A stretch of DNA of 64,000 bases. It comes from Pseudotabrizicola algicola. GTDB lineage: Bacteria; Pseudomonadota; Alphaproteobacteria; Rhodobacterales; Rhodobacteraceae. The notes beneath the pieces were generated by a model, which was not told the DNA's origin, did not search any database, and was given only the letters and a program-made list of their open reading frames with translations. Shown piece by piece: positions 46,488 through 56,166 of the stretch (its first letter is position 1; each line of letters begins with the position of its first letter). The stretch covers positions 372,001 to 436,000 of the forward strand of contig NZ_JAAIKE010000002.1 of the NCBI RefSeq assembly GCF_010915705.1, in the 5' to 3' direction. Position numbers and translations under genes: made by a program.

Positions 46488-47807
46488 ATGACCATTACTT
46501 CCTCGCTGAATGCGGGCGTGGCAGGCTTGAACGCGAATGCAACCCGGCTTGCCACCATTTCCGACAACATCGCCAATTCCTCGACCTTCGGCTACAAACG
46601 CGCGACCACCGATTTCGAAAGCATGGTGATCGGCAATTCGCGCGGCGCGGGCAAGTATTCGGCCGGCGGGGTTCGCGCATCGAGCCACCGGCTGATCGAC
46701 GAACGCGGCGGCATTGTCGGCACGGCAAATGCGCTTGATCTGGCGGTGTCGGGGCGCGGGATGCTGCCGGTGATGCCGTCAGTCAAGCTGTCGGATGACG
46801 GGATCGGCACGCAGGCGATGATGATGACCACCACCGGCTCTTTCCGGATGGATGAGGACGGGGTGGTCAAAACCCAGTCGGGGCTGGTTTTGCTCGGCTG
46901 GCCCGCGAATGTGAACGGCGACATCCCGACACAGCCGCGCAATTCCATGTCGGGCCTGCGACCGGTGGTGATCGACGCCAACCAAACCGCCGCCGACCCC
47001 ACCACGCAGGTCAGCCTCGGGGTGAACCTGCCGGCGACCGATACCTACGTCGGCGCGGACGGCACGCCGATTCCCCTGTCGGTGGAGTATTACAGCAACC
47101 TTGGCACCACCGAGACGCTGTCCATCAGCTTTACGCCGTCGGTGCCTGTGGCCCCCGCAACGGCCCCGTCGAACGCATGGTCTATGGTGATCCGCGACAG
47201 CGCCTCGAACGGGGCGGTCGTGGGGGAATATGCGCTGCAATTTGATGCAACGCGCGGCGCGGGCGGCACGCTTGCCAGCGTGACGGGGGTAACGGGGGGG
47301 CCGTATGATGCGGCCACCGGCACCGTCGAGGTGAACGTCGCGGGCGGGCCGATCAACATGGCGCTGGGACGCCCCGGCCTGCCCGGCGGCCTGACCCAGC
47401 TGGCCGACAATTTCGTGCCGGCCGCCGTCACCCGCAACGGTGCGCCCACCGGCACGCTGACAGCGGTGGAGGTGGACGAAAACGGCTATATCCTTGCCAC
47501 CTATGACACCGGATTCATCCGGCGCATCTACCAGATTCCGCTGGTCGATGTGCCCAATGTCAACGGGTTGACCCCGCTGGGGGACCAGACCTTTCAGGTC
47601 TCGCCGCAATCGGGCGGGTTCCTTCTTTGGGACGCTGGCGACGGGCCGACGGGCAGCGTGATGGGCTTTGCCCGCGAAGGATCGGCCACCGATGTCGCGG
47701 CGGAACTGACCGCCCTGATCACCACGCAGCGCGCCTATTCGTCCAACGCCAAGGTGATCCAGACCGTGGACGAGATGCTGCAGGAAACCACCAATATCAA
47801 GCGGTGA
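46488..47807 (+). CDS. flgE: Flagellar hook protein FlgE
   Basis: Builds the hook joining basal body and filament. The 439-residue product has the conserved amino-terminal rod/hook block (MTITSSLNAGVAGLNANATR and ISDNIANSSTFGYKR) and the C-terminal coiled-coil block ELTALITTQRAYSSNAKVI with the closing EMLQETTNIKR. The central part is a variable beta-rich region. ATG at 46488 is chosen, with AAAGGC upstream. It is followed nine bases later by flgK, so motB-flgE-flgK-flgL-flgI form one operon-like series. Confidence 0.95.
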   Translation: MTITSSLNAGVAGLNANATRLATISDNIANSSTFGYKRATTDFESMVIGNSRGAGKYSAGGVRASSHRLIDERGGIVGTANALDLAVSGRGMLPVMPSVKLSDDGIGTQAMMMTTTGSFRMDEDGVVKTQSGLVLLGWPANVNGDIPTQPRNSMSGLRPVVIDANQTAADPTTQVSLGVNLPATDTYVGADGTPIPLSVEYYSNLGTTETLSISFTPSVPVAPATAPSNAWSMVIRDSASNGAVVGEYALQFDATRGAGGTLASVTGVTGGPYDAATGTVEVNVAGGPINMALGRPGLPGGLTQLADNFVPAAVTRNGAPTGTLTAVEVDENGYILATYDTGFIRRIYQIPLVDVPNVNGLTPLGDQTFQVSPQSGGFLLWDAGDGPTGSVMGFAREGSATDVAAELTALITTQRAYSSNAKVIQTVDEMLQETTNIKR

Positions 47808-47816
47808 GGGTAAAAG

Positions 47817-49274
47817 ATGAGCATTACCACGGCTTTGTCATCCGCCTTCTCCGGGCTGACGGCCACCTCGCGGATGGCCGAGGCCACGGCTGCGAATGTC
47901 TCTAACGCCCTGACCGAAGGCTATGCCCGGCGTGAGGTGCAACTGGCGGCCCGCCACCTTGGCAAGACCGGTGCAGGTGTGGCGGTGACCGGAGTTTCGC
48001 GGCAGATCAACGGATTGTTGTTGCAAGACCTGCGCCTTGCCTCGGCCAGCCAGGGCGGGCGCGCCGTGACCTCGGATGCGCTGCTGCGTATGGAGCAGGC
48101 CTATGGCACCCCCGATCAGGCCGGGTCCATCGCGGCGCGGATCGCCCGGCTGGAGGGCGCGGTGATCGAGGCCGCGGCCCGCCCCGAAACCGATGCGCGG
48201 CTCGCTGCGGTGGTGGATGCAGCGCGCAGCCTGACCGACGGGCTTGCGCAGGTGTCAGAGGTGATCGGCACCGAACGCCAGTCGGCGGACCGCCAGATCG
48301 GGGTGGAGGTGAAGCGGCTGAACGACTCGCTGGCTGGTGTGGCAGAGTTGAACACGCGGATCAGGGCTTTCGCCAGTGCCGGACGCGATGCGACGGTGCT
48401 GATGGACCAGCGGCAGCAGTTGATCGACAAGATTGCCGAAGCCGTGCCGATCCGCGAAATCGCCCGCGAAAATGGCCAGATCGCGCTTTATACGGCGGCT
48501 GGCACGGTGCTGCTGGATGGCCGCCCCGCGCAATTCGGCTTCACGCCCACGGGGCTGGTTACCCCCGATATGACGCTGGCGGGCGGTGGCCTGTCCGGCC
48601 TGACGCTGAACGGCCAGCCGATCGCCACCGCTCCCGCAGGCGGGCGTCTGGGAGAGGGGCGTCTGACGGCCCTGTTCGATTTGCGCGACAGGATCGCGCC
48701 CGAGGCGCAGGCCAATCTGGATGCGCTGGCCCGTGATCTGATCGAACGGGTCACCGACCCGGCCACCGACCCCACACGCGCGGCCACAGCGCCGGGCCTG
48801 TTCACCGACCTCGGCCGCAGCTTCGATCCGGCGGAGGAGGCGGGGCTGGCCGGACGCATCCGGCTGAACGGGCTGGTGGTGCCGGAAGAGGGTGGCGCGC
48901 TCTGGCGGCTGAGGGAGGGTTTGGGCGCCACCGCGCCCGGTCCGGGCGGCTTTGCCGAACGGCTCGGCGCGCTGGCGGGCGCCCTGTCGGCTGCGCGGGT
49001 CCAGAGCTCGGGCACGCTGTCGCCGGGCGCGCGCAGCCTGTCGGGCTTTGCCGCGCAGATCACCTCGGCCCAGACCGTGGCCCGGCTTGGCGCGGAATCG
49101 GAAACCGCCTTTGCCGCCGCCCGCAGCGACGCGCTGCGCAGCGAGATGCTGCGTGACGGGGTGGATACCGATCAGGAAATGCAGACGCTGTTGCTGATCG
49201 AACAGGCCTATGCGGCCAACGCCAAGGTGTTCAAGGCGGCGGATGACATGATGAAAACATTGCTGGGGATATAG
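47817..49274 (+). CDS. flgK: Flagellar hook-associated protein 1
   Basis: First hook-filament junction protein, 485 residues, secreted by the flagellar type III system. Conserved amino terminus TALSSAFSGLTATSRMAEATA, then AANVSNALTEGYARREV, and C-terminal DQEMQTLLLIEQAYAANAKV with FKAADDMMKTLLGI. There is no signal peptide, as expected for type III export. The flgL start follows almost directly after the stop codon. Confidence 0.93.
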   Translation: MSITTALSSAFSGLTATSRMAEATAANVSNALTEGYARREVQLAARHLGKTGAGVAVTGVSRQINGLLLQDLRLASASQGGRAVTSDALLRMEQAYGTPDQAGSIAARIARLEGAVIEAAARPETDARLAAVVDAARSLTDGLAQVSEVIGTERQSADRQIGVEVKRLNDSLAGVAELNTRIRAFASAGRDATVLMDQRQQLIDKIAEAVPIREIARENGQIALYTAAGTVLLDGRPAQFGFTPTGLVTPDMTLAGGGLSGLTLNGQPIATAPAGGRLGEGRLTALFDLRDRIAPEAQANLDALARDLIERVTDPATDPTRAATAPGLFTDLGRSFDPAEEAGLAGRIRLNGLVVPEEGGALWRLREGLGATAPGPGGFAERLGALAGALSAARVQSSGTLSPGARSLSGFAAQITSAQTVARLGAESETAFAAARSDALRSEMLRDGVDTDQEMQTLLLIEQAYAANAKVFKAADDMMKTLLGI

Positions 49275-49275
49275 G

Positions 49276-50280
49276 ATGGCACTGATTTCACTGGGTGATC
49301 TGGCGCAATCCTTTCTTTTGAAGTCACAGACGGGGCGGCTGAAGGGCGAGGCGGGCCGGATCACGCGCGAACTCGCCTCGGGACAGGTGGCCGATGTGGG
49401 CGCGACGCTGTCCGGCGATATGGCGCGGCTGATGTCTGAATCGCGCGCGCGCGTCGTGACGGCGGGGTATCAATCCGCCGCACGCGAAGCCGCCGCACAG
49501 GCAGGCGCCACACAGGCGGCGCTGGAACTGATTTCGGGCACCGCGCAGGCAATGGTGTCGCCGTTGCTGGGGGCGTCGCAACTCAACCTGCTGGATCAGA
49601 TCGGTCTGGCGACAGAAAACGCGCGCGGGCGGCTGGAGACGGTGCTGGCCACCCTGAACACCTCTGTCGGGGGGCGGTCGCTGTTCGCGGGGCAGGCCGT
49701 TGACCGCCCCGCGGTGGCAGGGGCCGAGACGATCCTGACCGCGCTGCGCGGCAATCTGGCGGGGGCGAACACCGCCGGAGAGGCGATGGCCCGGATCGAG
49801 GCGTGGTTTGACGCGCCCGGCGGCTATGCCGCCACAACCTATCAGGGTGGTGCGGCCCTCGGCGATGTGGCCATCTCGGCCAAGGACCGGGTCTGGCTTG
49901 GCGTCACCGCCGAAGACCCTGCGCTGCGCCATGTGCTGGGCGGATTGGCTGCGGCGGCACTGATCACCGACAGCGCCCTTGGCCTGCCCTTGCAGGAGGC
50001 AAAGGCGCTGGCGCGTCTCTCGGCCGAAAGGCTTCTGGGCGGGCAGGAAAAGGTGACGACCCTCGCCGCGCGGGTGGGCATCAGCGAAGGCCGGATCGAG
50101 GCGGCGCAAAGCCGCAACGCGGCAGACCTGCTGATGCATGAAATGGCGCAGGCGGACCTGATCCGCAGCGATCCGGAACGGCTGGCAATGGAGTTGGAGG
50201 CGGTGCAGACCAATCTGGAAACCATGTTCGCGATCACTGCCCGCCTCTCGCGGCTGTCCTTGACGGATTTCCTGCGATGA
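49276..50280 (+). CDS. flgL: Flagellar hook-associated protein 3
   Basis: Second junction protein, 334 residues, flagellin-like. Amino-terminal coiled-coil helix with SFLLKSQTGRLKGEAGRITR and ELASGQVADVGA, C-terminal helix with QNRNAADLL-like SRNAADLLMHEMAQADLIRS and LETMFAITARLSRLSLTDFL. Its stop overlaps the flgI start (ATGA), giving translational coupling. Identity rests on the flagellin-type ends together with its place after flgK. Confidence 0.9.
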   Translation: MALISLGDLAQSFLLKSQTGRLKGEAGRITRELASGQVADVGATLSGDMARLMSESRARVVTAGYQSAAREAAAQAGATQAALELISGTAQAMVSPLLGASQLNLLDQIGLATENARGRLETVLATLNTSVGGRSLFAGQAVDRPAVAGAETILTALRGNLAGANTAGEAMARIEAWFDAPGGYAATTYQGGAALGDVAISAKDRVWLGVTAEDPALRHVLGGLAAAALITDSALGLPLQEAKALARLSAERLLGGQEKVTTLAARVGISEGRIEAAQSRNAADLLMHEMAQADLIRSDPERLAMELEAVQTNLETMFAITARLSRLSLTDFLR

Positions 50281-51377
50281 TCGGGCGACTGATGCTGCTG
50301 CTGACACTGTTGTGCTGCGGCCCTGCGCTGGCCGATGCGGTGCGGATCAAGGATCTGGTCGAGTTTGACGGCGTGCGCGGCAATGATCTGGTGGGATACG
50401 GGCTGGTCGTCGGTCTGAACGGCACCGGGGATGGCATCCGCAATGCCCCCTTTACCGAAGAGATCATGTCAAACCTGCTGGAACGGCTGGGCGTGAACGT
50501 GGCCGGAGAAGCGTATCGCCCCAAGAATGTGGCAGCGGTTTTCGTCACCGCCAGCCTGCCCCCCTTTGCGCGGGCGGGCGGGCGGATTGATGTAACCGTC
50601 TCGGCCATCGGCGATTCCAAGAGCCTGTTGGGCGGCACGCTGGTGATGACCCCTCTCAACGGGGCCGACGGGCAGATCTATGCGGTGGCGCAAGGCACCA
50701 TCATCGCAGGCGGGATAGCCGCCGAGGGACAGGCGGCGCGTGTGGTGCAAGGGGTGCCGACGGCGGGGGTCATCCCGTCAGGCGCGCGGGTGGAGCGGGA
50801 GATCGATTTTGATTTCACCACGCTGCAATCGGTGCGGCTGGCCCTGCGCAGCCCCGACTTCACCACCGCAGCGCGGATCGAGGCGGTGCTGAACCGCGAA
50901 TTCGGTCGGCGCATCGCGATGATGCTGGACGCAGGCACGGTGGAGCTGAATGTGGAGGCGGCGGGGATGCGATCCCCCGCGCATGTGATCGGGCGGGTCG
51001 AGAACCTGCTGCTGACGCCCGAGACGCGGGCACGGGTGGTTGTCGACCAGCGGTCCGGCACCATCGTGATCGGGCAGGACGTGCGGATCAGCCGGGTCGC
51101 GGTGGCACAGGGCAACCTGACGCTGCGGATCGAGGAGGCGCCGATGGTGGTGCAGCCCAACCCCTTTGCCGAAGGCGAGACGATGGTGGTGCCGCGCACC
51201 AATGCCAATATCAACCGTGACCCGGGCACCGGCCTGGCAGAGGTTTCGGGCGGCACGTCGCTGTCAGAACTGGTGGCGGGGCTGAATGCGCTGGGTGTCG
51301 CCCCGCATGACATGATCGACATTCTGAAAAGCATAAAGGCGGCGGGCGCGCTTCACGCTGATTTTGTGGTCAATTGA
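50277..51377 (+). CDS. flgI: Flagellar P-ring protein
   Basis: Forms the periplasmic P-ring bushing around the rod. The 366-residue precursor has a signal peptide (MIGRLMLLLTLLCCGPALA). Strong family blocks are VRIKDLVEFDGVRGNDLVGYG, then GLVVGLNGTGDGIRNAPFT, FARAGGRIDVTVSAIGDSKS and the closing GTSLSELVAGLNALGVAP. It is the last gene of the flagellar series and faces a minus-strand methionine aminopeptidase gene; the gap of 80 bases has a hairpin without a T run. Confidence 0.95.
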   Translation: MIGRLMLLLTLLCCGPALADAVRIKDLVEFDGVRGNDLVGYGLVVGLNGTGDGIRNAPFTEEIMSNLLERLGVNVAGEAYRPKNVAAVFVTASLPPFARAGGRIDVTVSAIGDSKSLLGGTLVMTPLNGADGQIYAVAQGTIIAGGIAAEGQAARVVQGVPTAGVIPSGARVEREIDFDFTTLQSVRLALRSPDFTTAARIEAVLNREFGRRIAMMLDAGTVELNVEAAGMRSPAHVIGRVENLLLTPETRARVVVDQRSGTIVIGQDVRISRVAVAQGNLTLRIEEAPMVVQPNPFAEGETMVVPRTNANINRDPGTGLAEVSGGTSLSELVAGLNALGVAPHDMIDILKSIKAAGALHADFVVN

Positions 51378-51457
51378 TGGGCTCCCGCGGTGTCTTGCGG
51401 AGATTGTGGGCCGCCCTCTGCGCGCTGTTCGGGGGCGGCACAAGACGCGCCCGCCCG

Positions 51458-52267
51458 TCAGCCCCAGGTGGGGTGTAAGCGCCCGGCGGGGGAGAGGGTG
51501 AAAATCTCGCAGCCCGTGGCGGTGACACCGACCGAATGTTCGAACTGCGCGGAAAGCGATTTGTCGCGGGTGACCGCCGTCCAGTCGTCGGAAAGCACCT
51601 TGGTCTCCGGCCGGCCAAGGTTCACCATCGGCTCGATGGTGAAGAACATGCCCTCCTCGAGCACCGGCCCGCTGCCGGGGCGCCCGTAATGCAGCACGTT
51701 GGGCGGTGCGTGGAAGACGCGGCCAAGCCCGTGGCCGCAGAAATCGCGCACCACCGACATGCGGTTCGCCTCGACATAGGCCTGAATGGCGTGGCCGATG
51801 TCGCCAAAGGTGTTGCCGGGTTTCACGGCGGCGATGCCGCGCATCAGACCTTCATGCGTGACATCGATCAGCCGTTCCGCCTTGCGCGGCAGGGTTCCGG
51901 CCACATACATCCGGCTGGTATCGCCGAACCAGCCGTCCACGATCACGGTGACGTCGATGTTGAGGATATCGCCGTCCGCCAGAACCTTGGCCCCCGGGAT
52001 CCCGTGGCAGACCACATGGTTGACCGAGATGCAGGAGGCGTGCTGATAGCCCTTGTAGCCGATGGTGGCCGAGGTGACCCCGCGCCGGACGATGTCTTCG
52101 CGGATGAAGTCGTCAAGCTGCGCCGTGGTGACACCCGGTGTGACAAGAGGGGCGACCGCATCCAGAATCTCGGCCGCGACCCGCCCGGCAGCGCGCATGC
52201 CCGCGAAATCGGCGGAGTCATAAATGCGGATTCCGTCTTTGGTGACGCGTCCGTGTGTGTCGTTCAT
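51458..52267 (-). CDS. map: Type I methionine aminopeptidase (second copy)
   Basis: Removes amino-terminal methionine, 269 residues. All metal ligands are present: NIDVTVIVDGWFGD, the CGHGLGRVFHAPP histidine, FTIEPMVN and AQFEHSVGV; substrate histidine in HVVCHGIPG. This is the subgroup usual for alphaproteobacteria and is my preferred housekeeping copy. ATG at 52267 begins MNDTHGRVTKDGIRIYDS; a much longer open frame upstream is not coding. The first enzyme at 2683-3435 is shorter and has a different histidine motif. Confidence 0.93.
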   Translation of the reverse strand: MNDTHGRVTKDGIRIYDSADFAGMRAAGRVAAEILDAVAPLVTPGVTTAQLDDFIREDIVRRGVTSATIGYKGYQHASCISVNHVVCHGIPGAKVLADGDILNIDVTVIVDGWFGDTSRMYVAGTLPRKAERLIDVTHEGLMRGIAAVKPGNTFGDIGHAIQAYVEANRMSVVRDFCGHGLGRVFHAPPNVLHYGRPGSGPVLEEGMFFTIEPMVNLGRPETKVLSDDWTAVTRDKSLSAQFEHSVGVTATGCEIFTLSPAGRLHPTWG

Positions 52268-52486
52268 GCCAGAATTCCTTTGCCTGCTGTCTGCATAGGC
52301 AAAATAGCCCCGAAAGACCAGAGGGGCAGGAGGCTGCAGCGTCCGGGTCAGGCCGGCGCGCCGCAGGAGGGGGCTTCCATCGCTGCCTCTGTGCGGACCG
52401 GAATCCCGCAGAGGGGCATTTGCGTGGATTGAAACCACGCGGGCAAGGTCTATACCCGTGCGAGGCAACTGCGAAGGAGGGGCAGA

Positions 52487-53206
52487 ATGGCAAACCCAAC
52501 GGCGGCAATGTTGGTGATCGGCGACGAAATCCTCTCGGGGCGGACGCGCGATTCCAACATGCATTATCTGGCGGGCGAATTGACCCGGCACGGGATCCGG
52601 CTGATGGAGGCGCGGGTGGTGGCCGATGAGGCACCCGCCATCATCGCGGCGGTCAACACCTTGCGGGCCAGCCATGACCATGTGTTCACCAGTGGCGGGA
52701 TCGGGCCGACGCATGACGACATCACCGCCGAGGCGATTGCTGCGGCCTTTGGTGTGGGCATCAGCCAGCGGGCGGACGCGCTGGCCTTGCTTGCGGCGCA
52801 TTACGAACGTGCAGGGCTGGAGTTCAATGCGGCGCGGCGGCAGATGGCGCGCATCCCCGATGGCGCGACGCTGATCGACAACCCCGTAAGCACGGCACCG
52901 GGGTTCACGCTGGGCAATGTGCATGTGATGGCAGGGGTTCCGAACATCTTTCAGGCGATGGTGGCCAGCGTGATGCCGACGCTGACCGGAGGCGCTCCCC
53001 TGCTGAGCCAGTCGCTGCGCGTCAACCGGGGCGAAGGCGAGGTGGCGGGGCCGTTCGGGGCGCTGGCGGCGGAATATCCGGATCTGAGCATGGGGTCTTA
53101 CCCGTTTATCCAGAACGGCGCGCATGGCACCAATCTGGTGATCCGCGGGACCGATGCCGCGCGGATCGATGAGGCGATGACGCGTCTGGCGGCCCTGTTC
53201 GGATGA
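52487..53206 (+). CDS. CinA-type molybdopterin-binding domain protein
   Basis: The 239-residue product carries the MoCF/MoaB-like domain found at the amino terminus of CinA (competence/damage-inducible protein). Recognised by AMLVIGDEILSGRTRDSNMH, FTSGGIGPTHDDITAEAIAA and NPVSTAPGFTLGNVHVMAGVP. The nicotinamide-nucleotide deamidase domain of full CinA is missing, so this is the short form. GAAGGAGGGG precedes the ATG. Its stop overlaps the acetyltransferase start (ATGA). The ligand is unknown. Confidence 0.87.
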   Translation: MANPTAAMLVIGDEILSGRTRDSNMHYLAGELTRHGIRLMEARVVADEAPAIIAAVNTLRASHDHVFTSGGIGPTHDDITAEAIAAAFGVGISQRADALALLAAHYERAGLEFNAARRQMARIPDGATLIDNPVSTAPGFTLGNVHVMAGVPNIFQAMVASVMPTLTGGAPLLSQSLRVNRGEGEVAGPFGALAAEYPDLSMGSYPFIQNGAHGTNLVIRGTDAARIDEAMTRLAALFG

Positions 53207-53913
53207 CGCCGGAGGCGCTGGCCGAAGCGATGGAGCAGACATGGCCCCCCGCGCGGACCTTTGCGCTGGGGCCGTGGTGCATTCGCGACGGCCAAGGCGG
53301 CGGCAAGCGGGTTTCGGCGGCCACCGCCGGACCCACGTGGCGGGACGAGGACATTCCGGAGGCCGAGGCGGCGATGGCGGCGCTGGGGCAAGCGCCGTTG
53401 TTCGCCATCCGCGAGGGGGATGTCCTGCTGGATCAGGCCTTGCAGGCGCGTGGCTACCGGGTGGTGGACCCGGTGGTGGCCTATGCCGCCCCTTGTGCCG
53501 CGCTGGCCGATCCGCCCGCCCCGCCGATGAGCGGCTTTGCGCATTGGCCGCCGCTGGCGATCTGCGCCGAGATCTGGGCAGAGGCCGGGGTCGGTCCGGC
53601 ACGCCTTGCGGTGATGCACAGGGCGGCAGGTCCGAAATCTGCGGTTCTGGGCCGCACGGGGGACGCACCCTCGGGCGTGGCCTTCGTGGCGATCAGCGGC
53701 GATGTGGCGATGTTGCACGCGCTGGAGGTGCGGCCTGCGCGGCGTCGGCAGGGTTCCGCGCACAACATTTTGCGCAGTGCCGCCGCTTGGGCGCAAGAAA
53801 ACGGGGCGACGCGGCTGGCTTTGGTCGTCACGGTCGCTAACGCGCCTGCCCGCAAGCTCTATGCTTCCCTGGGGATGCAAGTTGTGGGAGGATATCACTA
53901 TCGGCAGAGATAG
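53203..53913 (+). CDS. GNAT-family acetyltransferase
   Basis: N-acetyltransferase of 236 residues with the GNAT core in the second half. The acetyl-CoA loop is VRPARRRQGSAHNILRSAA, with strand ALEVR before it and ENGATRLALVVTVANAPARK, then YASLGMQVVGGYHYR after it. The first half (about residues 1-100) is a second, weaker GNAT-like fold. The substrate is unknown. Coupled to the CinA-type gene by an ATGA overlap; an OmpA-family gene follows 21 bases later. Confidence 0.8.
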   Translation: MTPEALAEAMEQTWPPARTFALGPWCIRDGQGGGKRVSAATAGPTWRDEDIPEAEAAMAALGQAPLFAIREGDVLLDQALQARGYRVVDPVVAYAAPCAALADPPAPPMSGFAHWPPLAICAEIWAEAGVGPARLAVMHRAAGPKSAVLGRTGDAPSGVAFVAISGDVAMLHALEVRPARRRQGSAHNILRSAAAWAQENGATRLALVVTVANAPARKLYASLGMQVVGGYHYRQR

Positions 53914-53934
53914 GCCCGAAGAGGCGCACGGCAG

Positions 53935-54948
53935 GTGAAGCAGACCGGAACGACCCTATGCGCAGTGCTTGCGCTCACGCTGCTGGCCGCTGCGGAGCGG
54001 GCCGGGGCGATTACGCTGGACATGCCCTTTGCGGCGGTGCCCAGCGCGGGAAAGTCCGAAGCGCTGACCTCTTATGCGCTGCCGATTGCCGCCTTTTCTG
54101 ACGGGAAAGTCCCGACACGGATGGTCGAGGGGCCGCTGCACCAGACCGCGTGGCGGATCGATGCGGCGGGACTGACGACGCTTGAATTGCTGGCGCCGCT
54201 GCGGGCGCAGCTTCTGGCGGCCGGGTTCCGGCCCGTGTTCGAATGCGAGGCGGCAAGCTGCGGCGGGTTCGATTTCCGCTATGGCATCCTGATCTTGCCA
54301 GAGCCGGAAATGCATGTCGATCTGGGCGATTACCGTTACTTCGCGGCAGAGCGCGGGGCAGAGGTGGTGAGCCTGATCGTCAGCCGCACGGCGGCAGCGG
54401 GGTTTGTGCAGATGATCCATGTCGGCGGCGCGGCTGGAACAGCTCCGCTGCTGAGCGCCTCGACCAAGGCGGCCAATGCGGCGGCGGGCGCAGGCACCGC
54501 CCCCGTTGCGGCGACGCCCACGGTGCAACCCGCACCCGACGGGGGCAGGGATGTGACAGGCACCGCTTTGGGAGAGCGGTTGTTGACCGGCGGCGCGGTG
54601 GCGCTGGAGGATCTGGTGTTTGCCTCGGGTTCGGCAGCCCTGGTCGAAGGGCAATATGCGTCCTTGCAGGAGTTGGCAGACTGGCTGCGGGAAAATCCGG
54701 CGCTGACGGTGGCGTTGGTCGGGCATACCGATGCCTCGGGCGGGCTGGAGGGCAATATCGCCCTGTCGCGCAAGCGGGCCGATGCGGTGCGGCAATATCT
54801 GATCCGGCAGGCGGGGATTCCGGCCGCGCAGATTGAGGCGCAGGGCGTCGGCTATCTGTCGCCGCGCGCAAGCAATCTGGACGAGGCGGGACGCGAGAAA
54901 AACAGAAGGGTCGAGGTCATGGTGACCTCGACCCAAGTCGCGCCTTGA
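53935..54948 (+). CDS. OmpA-family protein
   Basis: Predicted periplasmic or outer-membrane associated protein that binds peptidoglycan through its C-terminal OmpA domain (about residues 215-335, with VALVGHTDASGGLEGNIALS, then RKRADAVRQYLI and GREKNRRVEVMV). The 337-residue precursor has a signal peptide (about residues 1-25). A unique amino-terminal domain (about 30-170) contains two cysteines in FECEAASCGGFDF; a low-complexity Ala/Thr/Pro linker follows. Starts with GTG at 53935 and GAGGCGC upstream. The function of the amino-terminal domain is not known. Confidence 0.87.
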   Translation: MKQTGTTLCAVLALTLLAAAERAGAITLDMPFAAVPSAGKSEALTSYALPIAAFSDGKVPTRMVEGPLHQTAWRIDAAGLTTLELLAPLRAQLLAAGFRPVFECEAASCGGFDFRYGILILPEPEMHVDLGDYRYFAAERGAEVVSLIVSRTAAAGFVQMIHVGGAAGTAPLLSASTKAANAAAGAGTAPVAATPTVQPAPDGGRDVTGTALGERLLTGGAVALEDLVFASGSAALVEGQYASLQELADWLRENPALTVALVGHTDASGGLEGNIALSRKRADAVRQYLIRQAGIPAAQIEAQGVGYLSPRASNLDEAGREKNRRVEVMVTSTQVAP

Positions 54949-54967
54949 GGATGGCGGGGGGAAGGCG

Positions 54968-55873
54968 TTACCAGGCGTCGGGGCCCTTGTCGGCATAACG
55001 ACGCGCCAGAAAATCGATGAAGGCCCTCACCTTGGGCTGGGTGAAGCGGCCCGGCGGGTAGACGGCATAGATGCCCAGAACTTCGGTCGGCAGACCCGGC
55101 AGCGCCTCTTCCACCAGACCGTCCTTCATCGCGTCGGCATAGAGGAAGCTGGGCAGATAGGCGATGCCAAGACCGGAAATCGCAGCGTTCAGAAGCGATT
55201 GCCCGTCATTGACCGTCAGCCAGCCCGCCGTGCGGACCTGCCGCTTTTCGCCCGAGGGCGCGGTGATTTTCCACACGTTGCCGTTGGCCTGATTGGAATA
55301 GTGCAGCAATTTGTGTTCGTTCAGGTCGTCGATCTTCATCGGACGGCCGTAGCGCTGGAAATAGCTGGGCGATGCGATCATCCGCTTGGTGGTGTCGGTC
55401 AGCTTGCGGGCACGCAGGCTGCTGTCTTCCAGATCGCCCACGCGGATGGCCATGTCGAAGCCTTCGCTGATGAGTTCGACATAGCGGTTGTTCAGCACCA
55501 TGTTCACGGTGATATCGGGGTATTCGAGCAGGAAATCCCCCAGAATGGGCGAAAGCAGGTTCACGCCGAAATCTGTCGCCACCGAAATGCGCAGCAGGCC
55601 CGAGGGGGCAGATTGCATGGAGGTGACAAGGGCATCTGCCTCGCCAGCATCGTTGAGAACGCGGCGGGCGCGGTCGTAATAGGCAAGGCCAATTTCCGTG
55701 GGCGATACGCGACGTGTCGTGCGGTTCAAAAGCCGCGCCCCCAAGCGCGCCTCCAGAGCCGAGACATGCTTCGAGACGGCAGATTTGGAAATCCCCATCT
55801 TCTTGGCAGCGTCGGTAAAGCCGCCCTGGTCTACGACCGTGGCAAAGGCTTCCATTTCAGTCAGTCGGTCCAT
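54968..55873 (-). CDS. LysR-type transcriptional regulator
   Basis: DNA-binding regulator, 301 residues. The winged HTH (about residues 2-60) reads MEAFATVVDQGGFTDAAKKM, then SKSAVSKHVSALEARLGARL and RTTRRVSPTE. The effector-binding domain (about 88-290) has RISVATDFGVNLLSPIL and NDGQSLLNAAISGLGIAYLP. The target genes are unknown; it is divergent from the transglutaminase/ATP-grasp cluster across 293 bases, so it may control that cluster, which is inference from position. ATG at 55873 is used; a GTG directly before it is possible. Confidence 0.9.
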   Translation of the reverse strand: MDRLTEMEAFATVVDQGGFTDAAKKMGISKSAVSKHVSALEARLGARLLNRTTRRVSPTEIGLAYYDRARRVLNDAGEADALVTSMQSAPSGLLRISVATDFGVNLLSPILGDFLLEYPDITVNMVLNNRYVELISEGFDMAIRVGDLEDSSLRARKLTDTTKRMIASPSYFQRYGRPMKIDDLNEHKLLHYSNQANGNVWKITAPSGEKRQVRTAGWLTVNDGQSLLNAAISGLGIAYLPSFLYADAMKDGLVEEALPGLPTEVLGIYAVYPPGRFTQPKVRAFIDFLARRYADKGPDAW

Positions 55874-56166
55874 CACTTTTCCCCAGCTGGCAGCTCTATG
55901 GGTTTATCCGCCTGTTAGTGACGCTCAATTCGGGCAGGATCGCGGCGTTGATGCGTTCTATCCGAGGAATTCGGAGGGATCGTTGATGAGGCGGAAACAG
56001 GTGGGGGCGGGTGTTTGTTTGCGCGGCGCCCAAGTTTTGTGCAGAGTTTCGGCTTTCGGGAGAGTTTTGGGCGACATCCGCGCGCAAGACGTGCCATACA
56101 AGGCGATATCCAGACCCAGGCCGCGCCTGCTGTTATTCAGGGCCAGACCTTACGAGAAGTGACCGA

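Noticed and set aside
51410-51439. Hairpin GCCGCCC / GGGCGGC between flgI and map
   Set aside because: Seven-base stem with a long loop and no T run; not called as a terminator.
52268-53668. Upstream part of a long minus-strand frame continuing from the second map gene
   Set aside because: Reads antisense to the CinA-type and acetyltransferase genes; the real start is the ATG at 52267.
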